The translations under genes and the position numbers were made by a program. Below, piece after piece: positions 27,415-37,234 of a stretch of 64,000 nt of DNA. The DNA comes from Zygotorulaspora mrakii (lineage: Eukaryota; Ascomycota; Saccharomycetes; Saccharomycetales; Saccharomycetaceae), in the NCBI RefSeq assembly GCF_013402915.1, contig NC_050722.1:744001-808000 (forward strand), given 5' to 3'. The notes below the pieces were generated by a model, which did not search any database, had not been told where the DNA came from, and saw nothing but the letters and a program-made list of their open reading frames with translations. Positions within the stretch are counted from its first letter, which is position 1. Each line of letters opens with the position of its first letter.

Positions 27415-28275
27415 ATGTGCCCGCCGCGACCCACGCGCCGCAATGTGACGGAACCACTCTTCAACACAGCTACCCAGCCGCAACCTGTCCCCTTGGCCAC
27501 GTCCTCCAGCCTCACAGGAACCGCCCCCCCCTCGGAAGAAGAAAAAACGATCTCTCCCTCCATGCAAATCAACACGCAAAGATTCCTCGAGCTGATACAC
27601 GCCGAATTCCCCGATCAACTCGCCACACCGCGCGCAGACACGCTGCACAGACGAACCTTCAGAATCGACCATGCCACCCCCGACAACGGCTGCCCTAGCT
27701 CCGCCACGCTGCCCAAGCTCCTACACCTGCTCGCCACCAACCTCGGACAAAAGTACGATGCCTGCAACGCGCGCCTGTACCACAACTCCACGCCGTGGCA
27801 GCAAAACAAACTACACGAAATGAACACCAGCGGGCTAGCCTACGTGGTATACTCCAGCAACGACGAACCTCAGATGTTTCTCTCCTTCCTGATATGCGAA
27901 GAATGCGACATCCGCAAACAGCACGACCAGCACCAGGTCCTGTACCTGTACGAGATTCAGATCCATGCAGCGTATCAGAGAATGGGGCTCGGTCGAACCT
28001 TATTGCACCATTTGAGGCGTCTCGTCCCGTCCATCAACTCCAACCTCCAGCTATCGGTCTACTGTATAGAATTGACTGTTTTCGGAGATAACCACAATGC
28101 AATACGCCTGTACAAGAGCGTTGGCGGTAAATTGACTTTTGGATCTCCCAAAATAGAATTCGAAGTCGAGAACGAAAATCAGAGAGTGACGCGCACAACT
28201 GCCGCGGCCCGCAACGCAAGATCGTCAAGATGTCGGTTTGTAATTCCACTTTATTTCACCTTCTACATTACCTAA
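27415..28275 (+). CDS. NAT4: Histone H4/H2A N-alpha-acetyltransferase Nat4
   Basis: A GNAT-fold enzyme (NatD) that acetylates the N-terminal serine of histones H4 and H2A. The frame from 27415 gives 286 residues (S. cerevisiae about 285); an internal ATG at 27544 (MQINTQRFLELIHAEFP) would give 243. The first 43 residues are Pro/Thr-rich, so the true start is uncertain. Recognisable parts: NLGQKYDACNARLYHNSTPWQQNKLHEM, AYVVYSSN, YLYEIQIHAAYQRMGLGRTLL (acetyl-CoA loop QRMGLGR), then LTVFGDNHNAIRLYKSVGGKL. It is followed by MOT3 and TVP18, as YMR069W-YMR071C. Base composition is strongly G+C-rich compared with its neighbours. Confidence 0.88.
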   Translation: MCPPRPTRRNVTEPLFNTATQPQPVPLATSSSLTGTAPPSEEEKTISPSMQINTQRFLELIHAEFPDQLATPRADTLHRRTFRIDHATPDNGCPSSATLPKLLHLLATNLGQKYDACNARLYHNSTPWQQNKLHEMNTSGLAYVVYSSNDEPQMFLSFLICEECDIRKQHDQHQVLYLYEIQIHAAYQRMGLGRTLLHHLRRLVPSINSNLQLSVYCIELTVFGDNHNAIRLYKSVGGKLTFGSPKIEFEVENENQRVTRTTAAARNARSSRCRFVIPLYFTFYIT

Positions 28276-29504
28276 CTGACTGTGCGCGCCAGCTTGCTGG
28301 CTCCTGCTGCCTGTCGCAGCGACTGTATTCCGGACCGAGCTCGCGTGCCCCTGGATCCTCTCTGGGTCCTCAGTCCGTCGTTCTTCTTGCGTTGCGATCC
28401 TCTCCCACGATCGCCCCTTTTTTCCTTCCACGCTGTGGCAGCCGCGAGTTCCGGTTCCTACAGAAGAACCCCACCAAAAAAAGCGCGCCCCCATCGACCA
28501 GAGATCAACGCAGTTGCTCCAAGACGAAAATTCGTGACGTACAGCTGATGCTTCGTGACGTACGGATGTCCCACTTCATTCTCGAACAACCTTTTTTTTA
28601 TTTTTTTTTTTTCATTTTTTATATTTTTAGTTTGTTCCACGAATGGAACAAAAACAAAAATTGCTCTTGACATGTGAAGGAACAATTCGATCATTTCATC
28701 ATCCTTTATTTTTTCATTTTTTTTTTTTTGTTTTTTCAGTTTTTCATTTCCGCACTTGCCTGATTTGTCGCGGTACGGCCCATTCTTGGTCGTCGGAGAA
28801 TCCCGCAAATCCCTTTTACGGGCAATGAAACAAAAAAGACGGAACAGACGCAAAAGAACGAATGAAACGAACAAAACGTACAAACATTACTGGAATAGTG
28901 CGAACGGTGCCCTGTCAAATAATTGGAAATTCCTGCCTTAAAGTTTTTCCACAAATCCGTTCCTTTTGTTGGCTTTTTTTGGATTTCTTTTAACGGGCAC
29001 TTTTAGCCGATTTTCTCACTGCACTGGTATCTGGGTAAATGCTTGTGGGCTTATTTATCGAAAAACAAAGTTTAAGGTACAAATTACAGTACAGTACGTG
29101 AATTTGGCTGTTCTTTCTTTCAGCGGGCGTGAGCTTTTGAAGCGAATGATGGGAAAATGTAGTCGTTTTTCTTTTCGAAGGAAAATATAAAGGAAAACGA
29201 AAAAGGACGGTTATTGTTTGCAATCGCTTGTGCTGCGTGTGGGTATTTTTTTGTATATATATTTCACGTTCACGTTACAGTTGAGTGAGTTCCTTGGATA
29301 TCGGTGTGTATATATATATATATATACATATTTATGCCTACATATATACTGTCTGCAAGATATATATGTGCATGCGTGTATATATATCTGTATATATATA
29401 CACATATTTAGATATAGTCGATTTTCAAGTTTTTCCTTATATGCAAAGAAACTTCTTTTAGGGTCGGAGCTGGCTTATTAATTGAGATTTTTTGACTCCA
29501 AAAA
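28276..29504. promoter_or_regulatory. Long upstream region of MOT3
   Basis: This 1.23-kb stretch has no supported gene. It contains several T runs (28588-28627, 28707-28740) and, at about 29253-29410, TA/CA-rich microsatellites. Overlapping frames in it are low-complexity and do not look like proteins. Long upstream regions are common for yeast transcription-factor genes. Confidence 0.45.
29305..29405. repeat. TA/CA microsatellite tracts upstream of MOT3
   Basis: Runs of alternating TA (for example around 29310-29328, 29360-29367 and 29380-29403) are interspersed with TG/CA steps. They start about 100-200 bp before the MOT3 ATG and are likely polymorphic. Confidence 0.8.
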
Positions 29505-29578
29505 ATGATGATGATGAACTGGAACCATGAACAACAACAGCAGCAGCACTTTCCCATCCACCAGCCGATGCTCTCCGC

Positions 29579-29628
<50 letters not shown>

Positions 29629-30407
29629 CGGCACAGCCTTCTGCTCCACCGCCTCCACAGACTCAGGAAGGCGCTTTTTTTTTCCCACAACAGCATCCTC
29701 CACAACAACTGCCGTCACAACGACATCAAGCACTGCCGTCGTACCAATACTTTCTTAGTCAAACTCGTTCGTCTCCGCAAAATCGGTCTTCATCGACAGA
29801 GGGGCCACAGCAACAACAGCAACAGCAGCAACAGCAGCAACAGCAGCAACATCCCAAGTTACAACCGTTTTTGCCTGGTTTATCACAAGCCCGAAATACT
29901 AGTGTAATAAACACCCAGACGAATACAATCGTTGACAATACTGCAACCACTGTAAGAACAAATCCGACTGATGAAAACAGTCAAAGCAAAAATTCAAGCG
30001 TAGATTCTTCAACGACATCATCAAAATTCCTAAATATTAAGTCTGATAATAGAGCTACGTCGGTTGATGAAGAATCACTCATACATAAATGCCACCTTTG
30101 CGAAAAATCTTTCAAAAGAAAATCATGGTTAAAGAGACACCTATTATCACATTCTCCAAGGCGACATTTTCAATGCCCCTGGTGTTTAAGTAAGCATAAG
30201 AGGAAGGACAATTTATTGCAGCATATGAAATTAAAGCATACCGATTACGTATTAAGGGAATTAAAACGCAACGATATTTCTTTCAGTCCTCCATCAGACA
30301 CAACCAATGAAAATATTAGAACTTTACTTTGCGAAGGTAGGCTAAATAAAGACGAAGTCAAAAAGGTTTTAAATTTATTGATTGATAAACACAATGATGA
30401 GACTTGA
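29505..30407 (+). CDS. MOT3: Two-zinc-finger transcriptional regulator Mot3
   Basis: A 300-residue C2H2 zinc-finger protein. In S. cerevisiae Mot3 represses or activates hypoxic (with Rox1), ergosterol and pheromone genes and can form a prion. The N-terminus has glutamine tracts (about residues 8-46 and 100-115). Two zinc fingers lie at about residues 195-248: HKCHLCEKSFKRKSWLKRH and FQCPWCLSKHKRKDNLLQH. The S. cerevisiae protein is 490 residues, so this one has less low-complexity sequence. Four ATGs in a row open the frame at 29505. TVP18 follows convergently, as YMR070W/YMR071C. Confidence 0.9.
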
Positions 30408-30487
30408 AAAAAATAATACTGGAGAACAGAGTTCATTTACTATACATACACATATAGATATTGATATAAACACTAAGAATCCATGGT

Positions 30488-30991
30488 TCATAACATTTCC
30501 CTTACAATTGCTTCATGTGGGAAATCGTCATCTTGTGGATTTTTCAATATCTTTGTATTTTGAAATTCCTGATGCTTACTGAATGCAATGCCATAGCTGA
30601 TTGCTGATATTGTTAGTCCAACTGCAACAACTATTAAACTTGTTGCTTGTAGAATTATTGAGCACCATTGGATTACACTCATACCAATATAAAAGAGACA
30701 TCTGTAACCATTAGTTTCGAATTTCTTAATAAATTCAATAAAATTATTACTCAATGGACATATCTTCAACAGAAACGGGATCTCAATAAAAAGTATAATC
30801 AGTCCTTGAACTATACTAACAATTCCAAACGCGATTACTGCGCTAACATGAAATAAGTTTGCTATGCCTAATGCGAGGCAAAGAATAATATTGATGTATC
30901 CAAACCATTGCCCATATAAGCTGAAATTGAAACTTTTCAAATCACTGATAATACCACCAACATTTATAAATTGTCGAATATTTACAGCCAT
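30488..30991 (-). CDS. TVP18: Golgi membrane protein Tvp18
   Basis: A 167-residue integral membrane protein of late-Golgi vesicles, the same length as S. cerevisiae Tvp18. Four hydrophobic segments are visible at about residues 28-50 (WFGYINIILCLALGIANLFH), 52-73 (AVIAFGIVSIVQGLIILFIE), 95-118 and 120-140 (ATSLIVVAVGLTISAISYGI). The start MAVNIRQFINVGGIISDLKSFN and the position next to MOT3 support the assignment. Its exact function is unknown; it belongs to the Tvp18/Calcium-channel-flower-like fold family. Confidence 0.9.
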   Translation of the reverse strand: MAVNIRQFINVGGIISDLKSFNFSLYGQWFGYINIILCLALGIANLFHVSAVIAFGIVSIVQGLIILFIEIPFLLKICPLSNNFIEFIKKFETNGYRCLFYIGMSVIQWCSIILQATSLIVVAVGLTISAISYGIAFSKHQEFQNTKILKNPQDDDFPHEAIVREML

Positions 30992-31284
30992 GTCTATTCT
31001 TACTCGATTATATGATTGCGTGGCGTTTCGATAACTGTTGTCTTCTCATAGTCTATATGGGCTTTTTCTCTCCCCTGGGTGCTATCTTTTTTTTTTTTAG
31101 TTTTGGGCTCATCGTAAAAAAACCATCGATGTAACTAGTGTAAAAACGAGCTTTGGTGGACTCCGCCAGAAATGAGACGTACTCTCCCAAATACAACCTT
31201 ACGAGTGCAACGTCTTACTTTACCAAGTAACTTTAACTCACTGGAATAAATTATAATATTATCAGTTATCTGTATAGTTTGGCA

Positions 31285-33309
31285 ATGAATAATCGGGAAG
31301 ATCTTATGATTGATGTTTCCACCAACTGTAATATACGGGATACAGAAATGGCTTCCCAGGCAAAATTGCCCAGCAACGAAATTACTTCTCTCTCCAGAAA
31401 ATTCCAATTAAGTACTTTCATTTATGATTTGCAACATGGTCTAAGTTTTAGTAATGCATTAACAAGGCTTCAAACCATGAAAGCTCTGATGGAGCAAGTA
31501 GTTTCAGAAGCTATTGAAAATAATATTGATAGCGAGGAGGATATTTTCGAAGATGCAAGCTCTACAATAGATGAAGGTGATGAACCTATAGGTATTGTAC
31601 CCGTTACAGAGCCCAAAAAGATACCGACATACAATAACGTGATAATACCACAGGATAAAGATCCCATGATCAATACTGGAAGTAACAATGATCACGATGA
31701 TGAACATGAGCATAATAATATTAGCTGTCAACATCACCATACTGAAACTGATACATCTTATGATCATCTTACGGTTATCTCGCAAGCAGAAAAGACAGAT
31801 CATCAATTTTTAAGACTGCGTATTGGGGAAATTAATGCATTAGATATTAACTCAAAACAGAAGGCAACCATGGTTCAAAAGCTCATGATGGGAAATTATA
31901 ACATAGAGCCTCCATCATTCAAGGATGGGGTACGGCCAGAGCAAAACCCTTCAGAAGTTCAAGATACCTATTTAGATGCGTTATCTAGTGTAAATTCTGA
32001 TGATTGGAGACCCGAATATTATAAGCCAGGGGTTTACGGATGCCCTCACTACCAGCGGGCCTGTAAATTACAATGTAATATATGTCATTCATGGCATACA
32101 TGCAGGTTTTGCCATGACGAGAAGCAAAATGAAAACTCAGCGTCATATCATCCTCTCCAAAGGAATGAAACAAAATGGATTATGTGTATGAGATGTCAAA
32201 ATGTTCAAAGACCATCAAGAAATTGTGAAAAATGCAACGAAGAATTCGCACTTTACTATTGTGATAAGTGTGTCCTTTATGATAATGATGAGGCAAAGGA
32301 TATATATCATTGCGATAAGTGTGGAATTTGTAGATTGGGTTTAGGATTGGGAATCGATTTTTTTCATTGTGATGGATGTCAGGCATGCCTTTCCATTGAG
32401 CTACTCAACAATCATAAATGTATTGAACGTGCAACAATGTCAAATTGTCCAATTTGTGGGGAGTATATGTTCACATCGGTAAAACCAGTTGTTTATATGT
32501 CACCTTGCGGACATGCGATTCACCAACATTGTTTCGATGAATACACAAAACATTCTTACAAATGTCCACACTGCCAAGTAACTGTTCTAAATATGGATGC
32601 CCAATTTAGAGTTCTTGATAAAGATATTGAAGAACAGCCATTACCAGAACCATATTGCAACTGGATCTGTATCGTTTCCTGCAATGACTGTAAGGGAAGA
32701 AGCAAATGCCCGTATCATATTTTAGGTTTAAAATGTGGCCACTGCCTGAGCTATAACACTGTCCAATTAAAATTGATAAAACCTGGAAATAAGGATGACG
32801 AAGATGTTGATCCAGCCGCATTGGAACAGTTCAATCATTCTATGAATCGTTCCTTAAGTGAAAATTTACTGAACGATCATTTTCAAACCGAAGACATATC
32901 CCCGCTAATAAATATGGATAACTTTGTGATGTCAAATATCGACCACTATATGAATTCATATTTCAAAGAAAAACCAGGAAAATTAAGAGAAAGTGATAAT
33001 GTTAACGACTTTATAAATACTAACGGCCTTTTTAAGAGTCAAACAAAAGCAAGATATTCAAATGAAATCATGGCTTCAACAAGTATGCAAAGAGTGAGTT
33101 CGCTAACGGAGAAATTCAAACAGTTTATAAGCGGTAACGCCACAACCACCTCAATCGATAGTGCTATTTCCTTACAACATACAACAGAACGGTCAATCGG
33201 TGAAATATTTCAAGTGTGGCGAAGGGACGCAGCGCAATTCCGAGGGCAAGACCTCAGCAAGGACGACAGTCCAACTATGCCCAAAATTCCAGACTCCGAA
33301 GGCTCTTGA
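31285..33309 (+). CDS. CHY-zinc-finger and RING protein, PIRH2/RCHY1-like ubiquitin ligase
   Basis: A 674-residue protein with the zinc architecture of PIRH2/RCHY1 E3 ubiquitin ligases. The start is the ATG at 31285; the frame extends only to a TTG at 31279. The N-terminal 250 residues are acidic and probably disordered, with a His-rich patch (HDDEHEHNN). The CHY finger begins near residue 251 (GCPHYQRACKLQCNICHSWH), followed by a CTCHY-type region (CDKCVLYDNDEAKDIYHCDKCGICRLG). The RING-H2 lies at about 388-430 (CPICGEYMF ... CGHAIHQHCF ... CPHC). A zinc-ribbon follows near 464-490 (CNDCKGRSKCPYHILGLKCGHC). I know of no full-length S. cerevisiae counterpart; only Hot13 has a CHY finger. The cellular target is unknown. 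Confidence 0.85.
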   Translation: MNNREDLMIDVSTNCNIRDTEMASQAKLPSNEITSLSRKFQLSTFIYDLQHGLSFSNALTRLQTMKALMEQVVSEAIENNIDSEEDIFEDASSTIDEGDEPIGIVPVTEPKKIPTYNNVIIPQDKDPMINTGSNNDHDDEHEHNNISCQHHHTETDTSYDHLTVISQAEKTDHQFLRLRIGEINALDINSKQKATMVQKLMMGNYNIEPPSFKDGVRPEQNPSEVQDTYLDALSSVNSDDWRPEYYKPGVYGCPHYQRACKLQCNICHSWHTCRFCHDEKQNENSASYHPLQRNETKWIMCMRCQNVQRPSRNCEKCNEEFALYYCDKCVLYDNDEAKDIYHCDKCGICRLGLGLGIDFFHCDGCQACLSIELLNNHKCIERATMSNCPICGEYMFTSVKPVVYMSPCGHAIHQHCFDEYTKHSYKCPHCQVTVLNMDAQFRVLDKDIEEQPLPEPYCNWICIVSCNDCKGRSKCPYHILGLKCGHCLSYNTVQLKLIKPGNKDDEDVDPAALEQFNHSMNRSLSENLLNDHFQTEDISPLINMDNFVMSNIDHYMNSYFKEKPGKLRESDNVNDFINTNGLFKSQTKARYSNEIMASTSMQRVSSLTEKFKQFISGNATTTSIDSAISLQHTTERSIGEIFQVWRRDAAQFRGQDLSKDDSPTMPKIPDSEGS

Positions 33310-34664
33310 ACTCATAGTATCCAGCTGTAGTATTTTATATAACTTAATCTAGTGTACAGGTCAACGTTTTTTAGCGATAAGACACATCTCTTGTTTCAAA
33401 AAAAGTTTTTTAGGGGCGAGAGTACCTACTTCTGTATAAATAGGCATTTGATTTTTTCCGTCTGAGAAGGAATTGACTGCCTGTGAAAGCGGCTCTCCAT
33501 CTTAACAGATAGATCTTTCAAAGAATACAATTGACTTAGGTACGTAAAACCATCTTTAAGAGGCTACCAGATATATTAGACTTTTACCACTCAGGAACAA
33601 AATGAAGTTTTGGTGAAGTGATCAATTTTGTCGCGTGTTTTTGCATTGCCTTTGGTTTGCTTAGCTGGGCGGCTATGGGACGAAGAATCTCAGCACTTTA
33701 TTCGTTACCCTCACGCAAGATATTGGCTCTCGTTTTCGTATGAAGGCATCACATTTTAATAAGAAATTGGGAAATATGGGCTTCAGGGTAACAGCCCAGT
33801 GACGGAGATTATACTGCTGTCGGCCGGGAATGGGTGCTTGTATGTCCGCTTTGGTCAGGTTCTGGTGAGGTCTTTGCTTGCGTTGCGAGAGGCGCATGCT
33901 ACGCTGCGGTTCCTCATCTCGTACAGAGCGTTTTGATGCCGCAAGAGGCAATGCATGTATTTCCGGCAGCGTTTGGCAGTAAGTTTGTCTACACAGCTTT
34001 GTTTGTTGCATTTTTCATGCTAATCCCTCCCTGGACACTCTCTACTGGTTCATCTGCAAGCTAGCGAATTTTATTTAGGCTTTTTTTTCTCGTAAGTGTT
34101 GCCACTTTACACTAATAGGCATTGTGCAACATCCGTTCTGCTTCTTTTTTTCCTGCAAACCTCTACCTGCGTTCGCAAGCCACTACAAGCTTTCACAAGG
34201 TACTAGAGCAGAAGACAAATACCGCATCTTCCACACACAAGCGCCTACCAACTGTCAAGTTCAGGTAGTCACAAATAAGATTTCGAGTTGTGTACGTCCT
34301 TCCCCGTATTATTTGAAACGTTGTTGTTCCTAACTGCTAGGGGCTATTCAGAGAGTACTTCCAGTTTTTTTCGTTTATTCCTCCAAATCATCCATCCGCT
34401 GAAAATTTGCGCTGGATCCTTCCATAGGTACTTGTCCCCATTTTGTTTCGCTGAAAAATAAAGGAGACACAACAGACTCCCCGAAACAACAAAACAGTAC
34501 ATCTAAAACAAAACAGCTGTTTCCGAAAACAGAACGGTAAACAATACAATAACGTAATCAGGCTCGAAGGAAGAGCTACTGAATATTGTACTTATTGATT
34601 TGAATCCTACTGAGATTGTCTTATTAGTTGCCATTCTCCCTCATTATTTTTAGCTCCATTTTAG
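33310..34664. promoter_or_regulatory. Long upstream region or leader of IXR1
   Basis: No supported gene lies here. A 76-codon frame at 33834-34064 is not convincing. The 33660-34010 part is richer in G+C than its flanks. From 34020 rightward no ATG occurs in any plus-strand frame, which is striking (see findings). Possible 5' splice sites are GTATGT at 33840 (after ATGGGTGCTT at 33830-33839), GTAAGT at 33978 and GTAAGT at 34092. Confidence 0.5.
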
Positions 34665-35972
34665 ACTTTTACAATTTCGTTCACAATTCAAGTTCCTAGT
34701 TTAAATCCCGGTGACTCCCCTAAGCAGGAGGATACTTCTAATAATACTAACAACTTATTAGGGATTTCCCACGATCATCCATTGCAATTCCAGCAACTTG
34801 ATCATACGGATAATCAATTTCATTCACCTCCACAACAACAAAGTTTGAATCAATTTCAGCCTCAAGCTTTTCAACCACCATATCATCAACAGTTTCAACA
34901 GCAATTTGGTGGACAAGGTAGTCAACAGCAGTTTAATCAGATAAGACAGCAACCGCAGCAGCCACAACAACAGCATCACCAACATCAATCGCAGCAGCAA
35001 CATCAATCGCAGCAGCAACGTCAATCGCAGCAGCAACCGCAACACACACTGTCTAATCAACAATCGCAACAACAGCAAGCTCAATATTCACAAGCAGGTC
35101 TACCTCATCAACCAAATAATAGTATACCTCAATTACCTCAGGACTTCAGTTATATTCAGGGCAATTCGGGTGTTCAAACCATCAATCAACAACAATTATC
35201 TGAACTAATGTATAACTCTTTTCTGTCACATTTGGCTCAGAAACAAGTCTCTACTGCTCTAACGAGCGCTCTTGGGACTGCTTCTCATATCAACCCAGCT
35301 ACAGCGGCAGCAGCTGCAGGTAATACTTTTCTTAATCAGCCTACTCAAAGATATTTCCACAATAATGTAAGCAATTCAGCTACAATGATGGATGCAACTC
35401 ATCCGGCTATGATGCAACCATCTCAGGAAGTTCAGGTTCAAGCACCTCAACCAGTTGCCAAGAAAATGTCATCTACTCAAAGTAGAATTGAGAAGAGGAA
35501 ACAGCTGAAAAAGCAAGGCCCAAAGAGACCCTCTTCAGCATATTTCTTGTTCTCTATGTCAATAAGAAACGATCTTTTGCAACAATTTCCAGAAGCCAAG
35601 GTTCCTGAACTATCTAAACTCGCCTCTGCCAAATGGAAAGAACTGACTGATGATCAAAAGAAGCCATACTATGAAGAATTCAGAGTAAATTGGGGCAAAT
35701 ATAGGGTGTTAAGGGACGAATATGAAAAAACTTTACCACCCAAGAGACCTTCAGGCCCATTCATTCAGTTTACTCAAGAAGTTCGTCCAATTGTTGTCAA
35801 GGAAAATCCTGATAAAAATTTAATTGAAGTAACAAAGATGATTGGTGAGAGATGGCGTGGATTGGATCCTGAGAAAAAAGCAGAGTACACGGAAACTTAC
35901 AAGAGGAGATTGAAGGAATGGGAAAGTTGTTACCCAGAAGAGACTAGTGAAAAAACTTCTAAGAAAAAATAG
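34665..35972 (+). CDS. IXR1: HMG-box DNA-binding protein Ixr1 (IXR1/ABF2 orthologue), 5' end unresolved
   Basis: Two HMG boxes (about codons 285-350: GPKRPSSAYFLFSMSIRNDL, and 360-425: KRPSGPFIQFTQEVRP) closely match S. cerevisiae Ixr1, a hypoxic regulator that also binds cisplatin-modified DNA. A Q-rich N-terminus has an 18-bp repeat at 34983-35036. Coordinates give the stop-to-stop open frame: homology to the S. cerevisiae N-terminus (SPKQEDTSNN) begins near 34701, yet no ATG occurs before 35208 (frame codon 182). The real start is therefore on an upstream exon or is non-AUG. The C-terminus is much shorter than Ixr1 (597 residues). ABF2 and IXR1 are duplicates in S. cerevisiae, and this gene lies at the ABF2 position (YMR072W) between TVP18 and IRC21. 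Confidence 0.85.
   Translation, partial: TFTISFTIQVPSLNPGDSPKQEDTSNNTNNLLGISHDHPLQFQQLDHTDNQFHSPPQQQSLNQFQPQAFQPPYHQQFQQQFGGQGSQQQFNQIRQQPQQPQQQHHQHQSQQQHQSQQQRQSQQQPQHTLSNQQSQQQQAQYSQAGLPHQPNNSIPQLPQDFSYIQGNSGVQTINQQQLSELMYNSFLSHLAQKQVSTALTSALGTASHINPATAAAAAGNTFLNQPTQRYFHNNVSNSATMMDATHPAMMQPSQEVQVQAPQPVAKKMSSTQSRIEKRKQLKKQGPKRPSSAYFLFSMSIRNDLLQQFPEAKVPELSKLASAKWKELTDDQKKPYYEEFRVNWGKYRVLRDEYEKTLPPKRPSGPFIQFTQEVRPIVVKENPDKNLIEVTKMIGERWRGLDPEKKAEYTETYKRRLKEWESCYPEETSEKTSKKK
34983..35036 (+). repeat. Three 18-bp units in the IXR1 Q-rich region
   Basis: Three consecutive units of CATCAATCGCAGCAGCAA (the third with CGT first) encode HQSQQQ, HQSQQQ, RQSQQQ. Confidence 0.9.
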
Positions 35973-36309
35973 ACCCTTTCCGATACTCTCACAATAAGTT
36001 TTGTGAGGCTTTTTTCAACCTTTTTCGTGATGAAAGGTTTTGTATTATTTCATTTTCTTAATATCCATTGATTCTATTCTATTCTATAATACAGTTCGAA
36101 GTAATTTAAAATAGCTTGTTCTCTTATTTGAGACAATGTAACGCCTCTCCGTAATTCTAGCTTTTTTTTGCTTTTCTGAACTGCTCAATTAGCATCCGAT
36201 CAATAACGTTGTTCTCTCTATATGCAAGTTAAATAGATGTAAGCGCTAACTACTACCTGTTTTACAATGTCAGGTAAAAACTGCCTATTTCCCTTTGACA
36301 GGCAGAATT
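35973..36309. other. Convergent intergenic region, IXR1 to IRC21
   Basis: No gene was seen. It holds the 3' flanks of both genes, with T-rich stretches. CTTTTTTCAACC near 36008 and neighbouring T runs could serve in 3'-end formation, but this cannot be assigned by eye. Confidence 0.4.
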
Positions 36310-36939
36310 TCAATTGATCCAAATACCAACAAGACTTATTTCTAACAATTTATCAACACTAACCCAACGGTGATATTTATTAAATGCTGCGGTGCCATCT
36401 CTTCCGGCGCAATGTTTAAAGAGAATGTCAACACCACCGGGGTGAAAATCAAAATAATCTGTCATGGAGTAAACTCTCCCATTTATCACACTCCAGCAGT
36501 CTTCTTGTGTATTGTGCTTCCGTAATATTTCTGCATTAATTCTTAATGGTGGTTTAATTAAATATGGCGGAACTCCATTTTTAAGCTGCGTAAGACTATG
36601 AGGACTATTCAGTTGTTCTAGAGTCTTGACATCTTCACCAAGTAGTTTATCTACACGGGTGACTAAACCTTTTGACCTTTTCTTAGTTACTAATGCATGC
36701 CAATCTAGGGCACTATGACCAGGTTTCAGACTTACTTTCTTACGATATCCTCCACCTTTTAAGGTGGTACATCCGGCTTGGATGGGTACAGCAGACGTAT
36801 CTTGGAACCGCACATGTGGAATGTTCAGAGATCGTGACGCGTTAGCTGCTGATTCTTTTGTTATAGGGATATGTGGTCTCTTGAAGGTATCATTCGAATC
36901 TTCCTGATTTCGAGATATTGGAGTCCTTAAAAAGTTCAT
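36310..36939 (-). CDS. IRC21: Cytochrome b5-domain protein Irc21
   Basis: A 209-residue protein with a C-terminal cytochrome b5 fold (about residues 130-209). Haem ligands are the His of YFDFHPGGVDIL and the His of FNKYHRWV. The N-terminal 75 residues are Ser/Pro-rich, followed by a basic segment (RKKVSLKPGHSALDWHALV), a known feature of the Irc21/YMR073C family (201 residues in S. cerevisiae). There it is linked to genome-stability phenotypes and drug responses; the electron partner is unknown. It sits convergent to the IXR1/ABF2 gene, as YMR072W/YMR073C. The start is the ATG at 36939. Confidence 0.92.
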   Translation of the reverse strand: MNFLRTPISRNQEDSNDTFKRPHIPITKESAANASRSLNIPHVRFQDTSAVPIQAGCTTLKGGGYRKKVSLKPGHSALDWHALVTKKRSKGLVTRVDKLLGEDVKTLEQLNSPHSLTQLKNGVPPYLIKPPLRINAEILRKHNTQEDCWSVINGRVYSMTDYFDFHPGGVDILFKHCAGRDGTAAFNKYHRWVSVDKLLEISLVGIWIN

Positions 36940-37234
36940 TTTCGAATCTATAAAATTGAAATTTTGTTATGTTAAAACGATTTTGGCAATAGTCTTACTA
37001 TCTCTTTTTTTTGGCTTGCTTTTTAAATTATCATATAGTACTTCAAGGATCACCGAGCGATGGCCTTTCTTACTCTCAAATTATTGACTACAAACGTCTA
37101 GTATCTGAAAAAACAGGAAAAATAAAGTAAAATGATCTCGACTTGTACATATAAGCGAGTATGAATAAAAGCTTATATTTCAGATAAGATATAAATATAG
37201 AGCTTTCTAACGAATATATTATATAGTTGGATTA

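Noticed and set aside
26519..28091. Many overlapping frames of 70-176 codons on both strands
   Set aside because: They arise because the G+C-rich NEM1/NAT4 region has few stop codons; NEM1 and NAT4 account for the conserved motifs.
33834..34064. 76-codon plus-strand frame starting at a TTG or an internal ATG at 33936
   Set aside because: No recognisable motif; part of the IXR1 upstream region. It was kept in mind only as a possible source of an IXR1 first exon.
34746..34759. Perfect TACTAAC followed closely by TTATTAG, looking like an intron end
   Set aside because: The sequence encodes NTNNLL within the part that aligns with the S. cerevisiae Ixr1 N-terminus, so it is probably coding. The acceptor would also remove conserved residues.
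34824..35084. Leu-rich reverse-strand frame of 86 codons
   Set aside because: Antisense shadow of the IXR1 Q-rich tract.
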